From: CAZQVN01 sp964596775
GTDB lineage: Bacteria > Eisenbacteria > RBG-16-71-46 > JABDJR01 > JAWXBZ01
Assembly: GCA_964596775.1 (NCBI GenBank)
Contig: CAZQVN010000039.1
Span: forward strand, 1 to 33,651
Direction of reading: 5' to 3'
Length of the DNA: 33,651 nt
Positions 8,354 to 16,832 of the stretch are shown in pieces (position 1 is the stretch's first letter; the number at the start of each line of letters is the position of its first letter). Under the pieces are notes generated by a model. It was not told where the DNA came from. It made no database searches and was given only the letters and a program-made list of their open reading frames with translations. The position numbers and the translations under genes are program-made.

Positions 8354-10348
8354 TCAGCGCTTCTCCACCTGCACCCGGGCGTCGTTGAAACAGGCTCCGT
8401 CCCCGAGATCCGTGTACGTGGCCGGCGACAGCGCGTTCGTCGTGTTGCCGTTGTCGGTGTGGCGGCACCACAGCCCCTTCGGCATCGAGACGACGCCCGG
8501 ACGGATCGCGGCGGAGATCGCCACGCGGCAGTGCATCTCGCCGAGAGCGTTCCAGACGCGGATCCGATCGCCGTCGGCGAGGCCGCGCGGCCGGGCATCC
8601 GCCTCGTTCATGACCAGCGCTCCCGGTTTCTTCAGCAGCTGGCCGAAGTAGGAACTGACCGTGTGGCGCGATGCCGGCGAGATCAGCGCCAGCGGGAAGG
8701 CGGCCGTGGCCGGATCCTCACGGTAGTGATAAAGCCCGTGCGGGGCTTCCTCGTCGAGTTCCTTCGGACAGAGATGCACCTTCCGGTCCGGCGTGTTGGG
8801 AAACACATCCACGAACTGCACCGGTCGATCCCCGGAGGACGGCAGGGCGAAACCGTTCTCGCGGACGCTCCTCCGCAACGCTTCACCGTTCGCGGCGCCG
8901 GCGTAGATCGCGTCCGTGATCTCCCCGGCCGTTTCCGGGTCGCCGGGGCGGGCCACGCCGGTGCGGCGGCAGAGTTCGGCGAACACGTCGCAGTTCGGCC
9001 GGGCCTCGCCGACCGGCGGGATCACCGGCGCGGCCTCCTGCAGCACCATCGCCCCGTAGCCGCGGGCCATCTCGTGATGCTCGAGGAACGTCGTGGCCGG
9101 AAGCAGGACGTCGGCGAAGAGCGCCGAGTCGGTCATCACCTGATCGAAGACCACGGTGAACAGGTCCTCGCGGGCGAGCCCCTTCCTCACGTTTTCCTGG
9201 TCGGGCATCGTGGCCAGCGGGTTGCAGTTGTAGACGAAGAGACAGTCGATGCGCCCCGGCCCCGCATCGAGAAGCGTCGTTCCGAGGCGGTTCATGTTGA
9301 TCTGCCGCGTGTCCGGTTCCGGGGCGTTGTGCGCCTGCCCCATGCTGAACGCGGAACCGTTCGACATCGTGTACCCCCCGCCGCGCACCCCGAACTTGCC
9401 CGCCACGGCCGGCAGGGCCATGACCGCCGCCGCTGCCGAGCCGCCGTTCCGGTTCCGCTCGAGCCCCCACCCGCAGCGGATCACCGCGGGCTTCGCGCCG
9501 GCGTACCAGTCGCCGAGCCGCTCGAGGTCGGTGACGGGGACCCCGGCCAGCGCCGCCGCCCGCTCGAACGTCCAGGCCGAAGCCCGCTCGCTGAGCGTTT
9601 CCGTTTCCGCGGCATGTTCGGCAAGAAAGGAGGTGTCGGCATGCCCCTCCTCGAAGAGGAATCGGATGAGCGAAAGCGCCACCGGCAGATCGGTTCCCGG
9701 CCGGATCGGAAGATGCAGATCGGCCCGCGCCGCCAGCGGCGTGGTCGTCGGATCGACGACCACGAGCCGCGCTCCGTTCTTCTGCGCCTCCTGGATGACC
9801 GGAACGAGATGGATGCCGCTCGCGTGGGGATTGACGCCCCACACCACGATGAGCTGCGCGTGGATGTAGTCGGGAATCGCCACGCCGACCATCCGGCCGT
9901 ACAGTCCCATCGCGGCGCGGGTTGTCGGCACCGCGCAGACGGTGCGCAACAGGCGCGACGCTCCGAGGCGGTGGAACAGGCGGGTGTCGGTGTTCGACTG
10001 CGTCAGCATCCCGTTCGATCCGCCGTAATAGAACGGCAGGATCGCCTCGCCGCCCCGGGTATCCCGCACGGCGACGAGCTTTCCGGCCACCAGGTCGAGC
10101 GCCTCGTCCCACGACACGTCGCGAAACCGGCCGCTTCCCTTCGGCCCCGTGCGGACCGCGGGCTTCCGAATCCGCAGATCGGAATAAAGGTGCTCGGGAA
10201 AATGGCGGACCTTGGAGCAGATGTAGCCTTCCGTCACCGGGTTGACGTGACTGCCGTCCACCTTGACGACGCGGCCGTCTTCCACGGTGACGTCGAGGCT
10301 GCAGGCGTCGGGGCAATCGAGGGGGCAGACGCTGGGGAGAACGGTCAT
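8354..10348 (-). CDS. Molybdopterin-dependent oxidoreductase, DMSO reductase superfamily
   Basis: A 664-residue catalytic subunit. The N-terminal [4Fe-4S] cluster ligands are Cys8, Cys12, Cys16 and Cys44 (CPLDCPDAC...GYICSK). A Cys at 138 in RTVCAVP occupies the place of the molybdenum-ligating Cys/Sec of formate dehydrogenase and related enzymes. The bis-MGD binding segments follow (VVWGVNPHASG, VVVDPTTTPLA, VFVYNCNP-like), and the C-terminal dinucleotide-binding barrel spans about residues 550-664. There is no Tat signal, so it should be cytoplasmic. The substrate cannot be named. No electron-transfer or membrane partner is encoded next door, as in several stand-alone oxidoreductases of this superfamily. 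Start: ATG at 10348 with GGAGG 6 nt before it. Confidence 0.9.
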   Translation of the reverse strand: MTVLPSVCPLDCPDACSLDVTVEDGRVVKVDGSHVNPVTEGYICSKVRHFPEHLYSDLRIRKPAVRTGPKGSGRFRDVSWDEALDLVAGKLVAVRDTRGGEAILPFYYGGSNGMLTQSNTDTRLFHRLGASRLLRTVCAVPTTRAAMGLYGRMVGVAIPDYIHAQLIVVWGVNPHASGIHLVPVIQEAQKNGARLVVVDPTTTPLAARADLHLPIRPGTDLPVALSLIRFLFEEGHADTSFLAEHAAETETLSERASAWTFERAAALAGVPVTDLERLGDWYAGAKPAVIRCGWGLERNRNGGSAAAAVMALPAVAGKFGVRGGGYTMSNGSAFSMGQAHNAPEPDTRQINMNRLGTTLLDAGPGRIDCLFVYNCNPLATMPDQENVRKGLAREDLFTVVFDQVMTDSALFADVLLPATTFLEHHEMARGYGAMVLQEAAPVIPPVGEARPNCDVFAELCRRTGVARPGDPETAGEITDAIYAGAANGEALRRSVRENGFALPSSGDRPVQFVDVFPNTPDRKVHLCPKELDEEAPHGLYHYREDPATAAFPLALISPASRHTVSSYFGQLLKKPGALVMNEADARPRGLADGDRIRVWNALGEMHCRVAISAAIRPGVVSMPKGLWCRHTDNGNTTNALSPATYTDLGDGACFNDARVQVEKR

Positions 10349-10385
10349 TTCCTTCCTCCGGGGCCCGGGGGAGGCCGGTTGGGGT

Positions 10386-10416
10386 TCACCCCCGGAGTAT
10401 GAAACCCCGGGGGTGA
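10386..10416. other. Ten-base-pair inverted repeat upstream of the oxidoreductase gene
   Basis: TCACCCCCGG (10386-10395) and CCGGGGGTGA (10407-10416) are perfectly complementary around an 11-nt loop. It lies 38-68 bp upstream of the oxidoreductase ATG, between that gene and the SRPBCC gene on the same strand. There is no T-run on the minus side, so it is either an operator, a leader hairpin or an attenuating structure. The rest of 10349-10572 shows nothing I recognise. Confidence 0.6.
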
Positions 10417-10572
10417 GAATCAAAGAGCCTTTGCCGGGCAATCAGGCCTTTCATTGGTGCGCCGGCGGGCGGCCCGTCGGCGTGGCCGCGCCCGCCACCG
10501 GGTGGGATTCGCAGCGGGACCCGTCAGGGGGCACCACCGGAACGAGGCCCGGGCGCCGGAGGGCGGCACGGG

Positions 10573-11088
10573 CTACTTCTTTTCCACCGCCGCCTTCAGT
10601 GCCGCCAGCGTTCCGCTCATGTCGGTTTCCATCTTCTCGGCGCTGGCCTTCCGATCCGCGTCGGAACTCTCGTCCGTGTACTGCTCCAGGTACACGACCC
10701 GGGTTCCCGTTCCGTCCGCGGCAATGAGGATCTTCGCCTGGCACATGTACGAGCCGTCGTTCGGCTCATGGGCGATCCGGATTTCCCTGTTCGGGGCGAG
10801 ATAGGTCACGACGGAACGGCCGCCGTTCCCCCACTGGTCGGTGAAGTCCAGGACGTCCCCGACCTTCGTGAGCATGACTTTCGCGTTTGTTTCGCTCTTC
10901 CAGACGGGGCACCAGGTGACGAGATTCCGGCCCGACGTGAGATACGTCCACACTTTGGCCGGCGGTGCGGCGACGACCGCCGAGGTTTCCAGGCGCACCG
11001 TCGGGATCTGCTTCTGTGCGGCGATGGAGGGGCTGAAACCGAACGACGTTCCGAAAGCGAAAAGGATGACCGTGACAGCTGCCTTCAT
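10573..11088 (-). CDS. Secreted SRPBCC (START/Bet v1-like) family protein
   Basis: A 171-residue protein. Residues 1-24 form a signal peptide with a cleavage site after S-I-A-A. The mature part begins with the family's strand-helix pattern (ETSAVVAAPPAKVWTYL, then TSGRNLVTWCPVW) and continues through the helix-grip fold to a long C-terminal helix (EKMETDMSGTLAALKAAVEKK). SRPBCC proteins bind hydrophobic ligands; the ligand here is unknown. The start is set by the signal peptide and a GGAG 7 nt before the ATG. Periplasmic export is less common for this fold, which is usually cytosolic. It lies 224 bp upstream of the oxidoreductase gene on the same strand, without evidence of a functional link. 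Confidence 0.88.
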   Translation of the reverse strand: MKAAVTVILFAFGTSFGFSPSIAAQKQIPTVRLETSAVVAAPPAKVWTYLTSGRNLVTWCPVWKSETNAKVMLTKVGDVLDFTDQWGNGGRSVVTYLAPNREIRIAHEPNDGSYMCQAKILIAADGTGTRVVYLEQYTDESSDADRKASAEKMETDMSGTLAALKAAVEKK

Positions 11089-11215
11089 GACACGCTCCGA
11101 GCCTGTGGATCCTCCGGGCCATGCCGATCCGAGGACCGACCCCGGCGAACGGACCGCCGGTGCATGCGGCAGCCGCCCCCGGCCGACTCCGGCGACCGGT
11201 CCCGGATCCGGGGAA

Positions 11216-11245
11216 ACTATAGCCATCTTTCGCGAGCGGCGTGAA
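11216..11245 (-). promoter_or_regulatory. Candidate promoter of the SRPBCC gene
   Basis: Minus-strand -35 TTCACG (11240-11245), 18-bp spacer, -10 TATAGT (11216-11221). This predicts a leader of about 120 nt before the ATG at 11088. The rest of 11089-11374, between the divergent SRPBCC and ATP-grasp genes, shows no further structure I can support. Confidence 0.45.
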
Positions 11246-11374
11246 GAGCGAAAAGCATGTATCATCCCCCCCTTTTCCGGTCGCAGCCGGACCGGTGTCT
11301 TCCCGGTGCGATCCGAAACGGCCGGACCGCCGGAAGGCGGTTCACGAACATCGATGCAGATTCCCGGAGATCCC

Positions 11375-12783
11375 GTGCCCGATCCGCGCCATCGCCTTCT
11401 CCTCCTCCTTCCCACGACGACGTACCGTGCCCATGACTTCATCGAGGCCGGCCGGCGCATCGGCGTCCAGACGGTTGTCGGCTCCGAGGAAAAGGCGACC
11501 CTCGAGGACTACACCGACGGAAGAACCGTCACGCTCCCCCTGTCCGACGTCGAGCGGGCCACCGACGCGATCGTGGAGTACGCGCGCACCTGGCCCCTCG
11601 CCGCGATCGTCCCCACCGACGAACCCACCGCGGAGATCGCCGCCCTGGCCGCGGAACGCCTGAACCTCCGGCACAACCCGCGGAGCGCGGCCAGGGCCGC
11701 CCGCTACAAGGACCTGCTCCGCACGGCGCTCCGGAGCGCGGGCGCATCGACGCCCGCGTTCCACGTCGTGCCCGTGGACGTCGACCCGGCATCGATCGCG
11801 GACAGGCAGAACTACCCGGTCGTTCTCAAGCCGGTGCACCTCTCCGCGTCCCGCGGGGTCATCCGGGCCGACGAACCGGCCGGCTTCGTGGCCGCGTTCC
11901 AAAGGATTGCCGCGCTGCTGGCCACGCCGGACGTCCGGGGTCGCGATCCGGTGGCGGTCGGCCGGATCCTCGTGGAGGAGTACGTGCCCGGCGTGGAGGT
12001 GGCGGTCGAGGGGATCCTCGCGGACGGGAGGCTCAGGGTCCTCGCGCTGTTCGACAAGCCCGACCCGCTGACCGGCCCGTTCTTCGAGGAAACGCTGTAC
12101 GTCACACCGTCCCGCCTTCCCGAAGCCGCACAGACCCTGATTCGCGACACGACGGCGCACGCGGCCGCGGCCCTCGGCCTCATCGAGGGACCCGTGCACG
12201 CGGAACTGCGGGTGGAGGGCGATCGGGCCGTGGTCATCGAGATCGCCGCCCGCTCCATCGGCGGCCTCTGCTCGCGCACGCTGCGCTTCGGAACCGGCGT
12301 TTCGCTCGAGGAGCTGATCCTCCTCCGGGCGGCCGGCCGCGACATCGAGGATCTCGAACGCGAACCGGGGGCCGCGGGCGTTCTCATGCTCCCGATTCCC
12401 AGGGCCGGAATCCTCAGAAGCGTGAACGGCCTCGACGCGGCCGGATCCGTCCCGGGCATCGAGTCGATCACGATCAGCGTGGCCGCGGGTCAACCGGTCG
12501 TGCCCCTCCCCGAGGGATCGAGCTATCTCGGGTTCCTGTTCGCCCGCGGCGCCGCCCCGGGCGTCGTGGAAGCGGCGCTGCGCGAGGCGCACCGGCGNNN
12601 NNNNNNNNNNNNNNNNNNNNNNNNNNNNNNNNNNNNNNNNNNNNNNNNNNNNNNNNNNNNNNNNNNNNNNNNNNNNNNNNNNNNNNNNNNNNNNNNNCCC
12701 GCGGCGCCGCCCCGGGCGTCGTGGAAGCGGCGCTGCGCGAGGCGCACCGGCGGCTTGTCGTCACGATCGACGCCCGGACTTGA
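11375..12783 (+). CDS. ATP-grasp ligase (carboxylate-amine/L-amino-acid ligase type), split by a false gap
   Basis: The gene runs into the N block at 12598-12697. After removing the N block and one of two identical 55-bp flanks the frame continues to the TGA at 12781-12783, giving 417 residues and a normal C-terminus. The protein has the N-terminal Rossmann-like preATP-grasp domain (HRLLLLLPTTTYRAHDFIEA), the ATP-binding segments YPVVLKPVHLSASRGV and ILVEEYVPGVEVAVEG, and the metal site VIEIAARSIGG. The C-terminal domain resembles that of L-amino-acid ligases and carbamoyl-phosphate synthase relatives, which join a carboxylate to an amine with ATP cleavage to ADP. Substrates are unknown. Start: GTG at 11375 with GGAG 6 nt upstream; an ATG at 11354 is possible but has no ribosome-binding site. 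Confidence 0.85.
12598..12697. other. Assembly gap of 100 N, false
   Basis: Exactly 100 N. The 55 bases before it (12543-12597) are identical to the 55 bases after it (12698-12752). Joining the contigs through this overlap restores the ATP-grasp reading frame, so the true gap length is almost certainly zero. Confidence 0.95.
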
Positions 12784-12807
12784 CCCCGGCGGGAAAACCG
12801 CAATACT
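12780..12807 (+). promoter_or_regulatory. Promoter of the response regulator gene, leaderless type
   Basis: -35 TTGACC (12780-12785) overlaps the stop codon of the ATP-grasp gene. After a 16-bp spacer the -10 is AATACT (12802-12807). The ATG follows 7 nt later and no Shine-Dalgarno is present, so the message probably starts at or just before the start codon. Confidence 0.55.
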
Positions 12808-12814
12808 CGGCGGC

Positions 12815-13495
12815 ATGAAGACGCCCCTGCTCATCGTCGAGGACGACCGGAAGATCGCCGACATCGTGGCCCGGAATCTCGAAGCCGCGGGCTTCACCTG
12901 CCGCACCGTGCACGACGGGCGGGCGGCGCTCGACGCCTTCGAGGACTCGGAACCGGGATTGATCGTGATGGACCTGAACCTTCCGGGCATCGACGGGATC
13001 GAACTGACCCGCCGCGTCCGCCGGACCAGCCGTGTGCCGATTCTCATGCTCACCGCGCGCACGGACGAGGGGGACAAGGTCCTCGGTTTCGAGGTCGGAG
13101 CCGACGACTACCTGACGAAGCCCTTCGGCACCCGCGAACTCGTGGCAAGGGTCCGCGCGCTGCTCAGGCGCTCCGGCGCCATCGGCGACGCGATCCTCAG
13201 GCGCGGCGACCTCGACATCGATACCGGGCGGCGCGTCGTGGAACGGGCGGGGCGCCGGATCGAGCTCACGACGCTGGAGTTCGACCTCCTCGTCTTCCTG
13301 GCGTCACGACCCGGGCATGTATACAGTCGTGAAGCGCTCATGGACCACGTGTGGGGCGACGACCGCATGGTCGACACGCGCTCCATCGACAGCCTGGTGA
13401 GCCGGCTCCGGCGGAAGCTCACGCGCGAGTCCGGAGATGCCGACTGCATCCAGACGGTCTGGGGCGCCGGCTACCGTTTCGCGGAAACCGGCTGA
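12815..13495 (+). CDS. OmpR/PhoB-family response regulator
   Basis: A 226-residue transcription regulator. The receiver domain (1-115) has the acidic pair in VEDD, the phosphorylated Asp in VMDLNLPG (about residue 52), the Thr in MLTART and the Lys in LTKPFG. The C-terminal winged helix (about 128-224) shows the OmpR pattern ELTTLEFDLLVFLASRPG, SREALMDHVWG and the wing GAGYRF. It is followed by a histidine kinase gene 91 bp downstream and then an LTxxQ lipoprotein gene, the layout of CpxR-CpxA-CpxP/Spy envelope-stress systems. Its likely role is control of envelope-stress genes including the neighbouring lipoprotein. The start is fixed by the receiver fold. Confidence 0.96.
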   Translation: MKTPLLIVEDDRKIADIVARNLEAAGFTCRTVHDGRAALDAFEDSEPGLIVMDLNLPGIDGIELTRRVRRTSRVPILMLTARTDEGDKVLGFEVGADDYLTKPFGTRELVARVRALLRRSGAIGDAILRRGDLDIDTGRRVVERAGRRIELTTLEFDLLVFLASRPGHVYSREALMDHVWGDDRMVDTRSIDSLVSRLRRKLTRESGDADCIQTVWGAGYRFAETG

Positions 13496-13558
13496 TGGAG
13501 ACAGGCCGGCCGGATGCCTGCAAGGGGCTGGAACACCCGCTTTCCGCCGCCACACTTG

Positions 13559-13571
13559 TGCCACAGGTCCG
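13559..13571 (+). promoter_or_regulatory. Candidate response-regulator site upstream of the kinase gene
   Basis: TGCCACAGGTCCG lies 15 nt before the kinase ATG. A 12/13 match, TGCCACATGTCCG, lies upstream of the LTxxQ lipoprotein gene (15200-15212). Shared placement before two genes of one stress cluster suggests a regulator site. Two copies are weak statistical support. Confidence 0.35.
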
Positions 13572-13586
13572 TGAGATCCTCGTGTC

Positions 13587-15161
13587 ATGGCTCATCCCGC
13601 GAACATGAAGTCGCCGCGCCGCCGCGGCAGCCTGCTCTGGACGTTCGTCGGCGCGTTTCTCGCGGTCATTCTCGGCGCCGGGATCCTCCAGGCGATCGTG
13701 ATCGTGGCGATCGTGGAGCCGCTGGCCCGGCGGGCCTCCCTCGACCAGTCCACGCTGGCGGCCCGGTCCGCCGCGAGGAGCATCGAAACCCTGGGCGACG
13801 CCGGCGAGCCCGATATCCGGCGGATACTCGGCGACGCGAACCGCGAGGCGGCGCCGGGGCTTCTCGTGTTCCGCGGCACGGACGGCCGGATCCTGACCGC
13901 CCGCTCCCTGCCCGGGCGGATCCACCGCAGGCTCGAACGGCTTTTCGCCGCCACGGGCGATTCGCTCCCCACCCGCGAGCGCACGGGGCGGCGGGGCTCG
14001 CGGTCCGGCGGGGACGAGCCCGAAGCCTCGTCCATGTCTCCCCCCCGCCGGCCGGACGCGGGAACTGCTCCGGGCGCCGGATCCCGGCCACCGCGTCGCT
14101 CCCCCGAACCCGGCGACCACGGGCCGTCCCTCGTCGTTTCCGCCCGTGTGCCGGTGGAGCCGGTCTCGGGCATCCGGGGCGAAATCCTCGTTCTTTCCCC
14201 CGAGCTCCGACTCCCCTTTCCGGTCATGCACGCCACGCGCCGGGCGCTCCTGTTCCTTCCGGTGGCGCTCATCCTGTCCGCGATCGCCGGAACACTGCTG
14301 TTCCGCCATCTCCTGAAGCGCCTGAGAAAACTCGAAGCCCTCGCGGCGCGGGTTGCCGATGGAGACCTCGACGCACGGGTCGAGGAAACCGGTTCGGACG
14401 AGATCGGCCGGCTCGGCCTGCAGTTGAACGCGATGACCGGGAGCCTGGCCGCGGCGCGGCGACAGGTCGAAGCCGCGGAGACTCAGCGGCGACGGCTTCT
14501 CGCGGACATCTCCCATGAACTCGGCACGCCCCTGACCTCGATCCGCGGCTATGCGGAAACGCTCCTCGATCCGGCCGTGCCGGTTTCCGAGGAGGAGCGG
14601 CGCGCGTTCCTGGCGAACGTGCTCGGCGAAGCCGAGCGGATGAACCTGCTGGTCCGGGATCTCCTCGACCTGGCCAGGCTCGAGTCGGGCGCCGGCAAGG
14701 CGGTGATGGAACGCCTGGACTGGTCGGCGCTCTGCCGCAACACGATCGACCGCCTGCGCGCACGGTTCATCGCCGCGGACATCACGATCGAGTGGGCCGG
14801 ACCGGACACCCCGGCATGGATCCACGCGGACGGACGGCGGATGGAGCAGGTGCTCGACAATCTTCTCGGGAACGCGCTCCGCTATGTTCCGGCGGGCGGA
14901 ACCGTGACCCTGTCGCTTGCGGCCGGCACGGACCTGCACCGGCTGAAGGTGGCCGACGACGGCCCGGGCATTCCCGACTCGGACCGGCCGCATGTCTTCG
15001 ATCGCTTCTACCGTGCCGACCCCGCCCGGGCCGAAGGGGGCACCGGCCTCGGCCTCGCGATCGTCAGGGAAATCGTGACCGGCCATGGCGGGCGCATCGC
15101 CGTCGCCGCCGCCTCGCCCCGGGGCAGCGTTTTCGAGGTGGAACTGCCCGCGGTGGCCTGA
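13587..15161 (+). CDS. Membrane sensor histidine kinase (HAMP, HisKA, HATPase)
   Basis: A 524-residue kinase. TM1 spans about residues 17-40, a periplasmic sensor of about 175 residues follows, and TM2 lies at about 217-237. The sensor contains an Arg/Pro/Gly-rich low-complexity stretch (about 130-172). A HAMP linker (RVADGDLDARVEETGSDEIG) leads to the HisKA dimerisation helix with phospho-acceptor His310 in ISHELGTPLTS. The ATPase domain has the N box (NLLGNALRYV), G1 (DDGPGIP) and G2 (GGTGLGLAIV). It should autophosphorylate on His310 and pass phosphate to the upstream response regulator. The gene lies 91 bp after the regulator gene and has no clear Shine-Dalgarno. An in-frame ATG six codons later is an alternative start. 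Confidence 0.95.
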   Translation: MAHPANMKSPRRRGSLLWTFVGAFLAVILGAGILQAIVIVAIVEPLARRASLDQSTLAARSAARSIETLGDAGEPDIRRILGDANREAAPGLLVFRGTDGRILTARSLPGRIHRRLERLFAATGDSLPTRERTGRRGSRSGGDEPEASSMSPPRRPDAGTAPGAGSRPPRRSPEPGDHGPSLVVSARVPVEPVSGIRGEILVLSPELRLPFPVMHATRRALLFLPVALILSAIAGTLLFRHLLKRLRKLEALAARVADGDLDARVEETGSDEIGRLGLQLNAMTGSLAAARRQVEAAETQRRRLLADISHELGTPLTSIRGYAETLLDPAVPVSEEERRAFLANVLGEAERMNLLVRDLLDLARLESGAGKAVMERLDWSALCRNTIDRLRARFIAADITIEWAGPDTPAWIHADGRRMEQVLDNLLGNALRYVPAGGTVTLSLAAGTDLHRLKVADDGPGIPDSDRPHVFDRFYRADPARAEGGTGLGLAIVREIVTGHGGRIAVAAASPRGSVFEVELPAVA

Positions 15162-15199
15162 CGGAAGCGCCGGAATTTGTCCCGGGCCTGCCCAATTTC

Positions 15200-15212
15200 T
15201 GCCACATGTCCG
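15200..15212 (+). promoter_or_regulatory. Candidate response-regulator site upstream of the LTxxQ lipoprotein gene
   Basis: TGCCACATGTCCG differs at one position from the element before the kinase gene (13559-13571). It is followed 4 nt later by an AT-rich GTATTACT block that could be a -10 region; the lipoprotein ATG is about 78 nt downstream. Confidence 0.35.
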
Positions 15213-15290
15213 GCGTATTACTCCTTGCAGACGGCGGGACACGGCCTCTGCACCGAGGTTCGGACAACCCCTTTCGACAAGGAGCCCATG

Positions 15291-16358
15291 ATGACATCGA
15301 TTCCCAGATTTTTCCGGTGGACCGGCTGCACGATCGTCCTGATCGCATCTCTTGCCGGCTGCACCGCCGAGGACGGCGGCTTCGCGGCGGACACCCTCGG
15401 TCCCGAGGTGGCCGATGCCGCCACGCTCGGGGTGTTCTCCCCCCCAACGCTTTCCGAACTTCAGAGCCGGCTCAACCTGACGCCGGAACAATCCGCAAGG
15501 GTTGAGGCGCTCCTCAAGGACTGGCGGGCGGACGCCGAGGCGCTCCCGCGCCCCGGAGATCGCCGGCACGAGGGCCGGCGCGGATCAGGGAGGGGCGGAG
15601 CGGACGGCCCTCCCCGGGGAGAGCGCGGATTCCAGCGCGGAGACGGGCCCCGGGCGGATTTCCTGATCGGCATCGTGGAAATTCTCGACACGCCGCAGAT
15701 CGAGAAGCTCGGTGCCTTCATGAAGGAACGCCGCTCGGAGTCGCTCGCGGCAATGGCGGAAGAGGGACCGCGCGGACGGAAGCGCGGCAACCGTTCCGAC
15801 TTCCGCGAGAGGATGGCGGAGACACTCGGTCTCACCGGGCAGCAGCGTGACGCCGCCCAGGCAGCCATGAAGACGTACCGGGAGGGACTCCGCTCGCTGC
15901 GTGACCGTTTCGAATCGGATGCGATCACGGCCGAAGAGTTCCGCGATCGGGCGAAGGAACTCCGGGCCGGCATGGAGACGGAACTCGAGGCCGCGCTCGG
16001 CGCGGACACGTTTCGGAAGCTCCGCGAACGCCGCTCGGCACTGCGCGGACAGCGTGGCGAACACCGCGACGACACGGACCAGGCCGGCCGGATGCTCGAA
16101 ATGCTGAACCGTGCCCTGTCGCTCACCGACGCCCAGCGGAGCCAGGTCCGGTCGATTCTCGAAAGCCGCGCGCCGCAGACCCGGGCGCTGCGCGATCAGG
16201 TGCGCAACGGAACGATGGAGCCGGAGGACGCACTGTACGAAGGGCACCGGATCAAGGAGGACGGCCGCAGGGCGCTGGAATCCATCCTGACTCCGGAGCA
16301 GCGCGAGCGGTTCGACGCGCTCCAGTCGCTTCTGCCCGGCGGGAGACGGGGCCGGTAG
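15291..16358 (+). CDS. LTxxQ-repeat lipoprotein, Spy/CpxP-like envelope protein
   Basis: A 355-residue protein from the second of two adjacent ATGs; AAGGAG at 15279-15284 gives 6-nt spacing to it. The lipobox is L-A-G-C with lipidated Cys24. The mature part is a charged, mostly helical protein with at least four LTxxQ-type motifs: LNLTPEQ, LGLTGQQ, LSLTDAQ and ILTPEQ. These mark the Spy/CpxP/ZraP group of periplasmic chaperones and stress modulators, but the protein is two to three times longer than Spy and seems to repeat the unit. An Arg/Gly-rich linker lies near residues 85-120. It follows the two-component pair and is probably their target or feedback modulator. Confidence 0.88.
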   Translation: MTSIPRFFRWTGCTIVLIASLAGCTAEDGGFAADTLGPEVADAATLGVFSPPTLSELQSRLNLTPEQSARVEALLKDWRADAEALPRPGDRRHEGRRGSGRGGADGPPRGERGFQRGDGPRADFLIGIVEILDTPQIEKLGAFMKERRSESLAAMAEEGPRGRKRGNRSDFRERMAETLGLTGQQRDAAQAAMKTYREGLRSLRDRFESDAITAEEFRDRAKELRAGMETELEAALGADTFRKLRERRSALRGQRGEHRDDTDQAGRMLEMLNRALSLTDAQRSQVRSILESRAPQTRALRDQVRNGTMEPEDALYEGHRIKEDGRRALESILTPEQRERFDALQSLLPGGRRGR

Positions 16359-16420
16359 GGAGTCGGCGGAAGGGACACCCCGGGGGTGGCGGAAATCCGC
16401 CGCCGCACCGGACACGCACA

Positions 16421-16462
16421 CAACAAAACGGGGGGTGCACCGTCATCGGTGCACCCCCCGTT
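16421..16462 (-). terminator. Strong Rho-independent terminator of the NifU-domain gene
   Basis: AACGGGGGGTGCACCG (16427-16442) pairs perfectly with 16447-16462 around a 4-nt loop, a 16-bp stem. On the minus strand it is followed by a T-rich tail (TTTTGTTG). It lies between the convergent lipoprotein and NifU-domain genes; on the plus strand there is no T-run, though the stem may still block readthrough. Confidence 0.85.
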
Positions 16463-16479
16463 CTGCTGCGGTCGAACGG

Positions 16480-16776
16480 TTACTTGGCGGCCTGATAGTA
16501 CGGGTTGTTCCCCCCGGCATGATCCGTCTGGTCGATCACGCTCTCGATCTGGGGAATCTCCTCGCGGAGCATCGTTTCCACCCCCTGCTTCAGCGTGACG
16601 TTGGCCATGCCGCACCCCTGGCAGCCGCCGCCCATCATCAGGTAGACATTATTGTCGCGCACATCAAGGAGATGAATGATCCCCCCGTGGCCGGCCACAG
16701 CGGGGTTGATCATGTCGTCCAGGATCTCCTGGACCTTGACCTTCATCTCGTCGGGCGTCAGTACTTTCTCCGTCAT
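16480..16776 (-). CDS. NifU C-terminal domain (Nfu-type) iron-sulfur carrier
   Basis: A 98-residue protein. It carries the Nfu signature GGCQGCGMA, whose two Cys bind a bridging [4Fe-4S] or [2Fe-2S] cluster in a dimer, and the surrounding NPAVAGHGG and YLMMGG segments. It would deliver Fe-S clusters to target enzymes such as the molybdopterin oxidoreductase encoded in the same window; that link is inference. Start: ATG at 16776 with AGGAGG 4-5 nt upstream. It is a single-gene unit with its own TATAAT box and a strong terminator. The size matches stand-alone NifU-domain proteins. Confidence 0.94.
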   Translation of the reverse strand: MTEKVLTPDEMKVKVQEILDDMINPAVAGHGGIIHLLDVRDNNVYLMMGGGCQGCGMANVTLKQGVETMLREEIPQIESVIDQTDHAGGNNPYYQAAK

Positions 16777-16803
16777 GGAACCTCCTGGTACGAATCCGGG
16801 CAC

Positions 16804-16809
16804 ATTATA
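16804..16809 (-). promoter_or_regulatory. -10 box of the NifU-domain gene
   Basis: A perfect TATAAT on the minus strand, about 28 nt before the ATG at 16776, leaving room for the AGGAGG ribosome-binding site in the leader. I see no good -35. Confidence 0.6.
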
Positions 16810-16832
16810 GCCCTGATTCCGGGCCGAAGGGA

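Noticed and set aside
8459..10402. Plus-strand open frame opposite the molybdopterin oxidoreductase
   Set aside because: Antisense shadow; no motifs, while the minus frame has a complete Fe-S and molybdopterin signature.
12543..12752. True tandem duplication at the N gap
   Set aside because: The same 55-bp pattern occurs at the second gap, and both genes are restored by collapsing it, so an assembly cause is far more likely.
10841..13495. Single large fusion of ATP-grasp ligase and response regulator across the N block
   Set aside because: The frame runs through the N block only because of its arbitrary 100-base length. Merging the 55-bp duplicates gives a stop at 12781-12783 before the regulator.
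13419..15569. Minus-strand open frame opposite the histidine kinase
   Set aside because: Antisense shadow of a GC-rich kinase gene; it also crosses the neighbouring gene boundaries.
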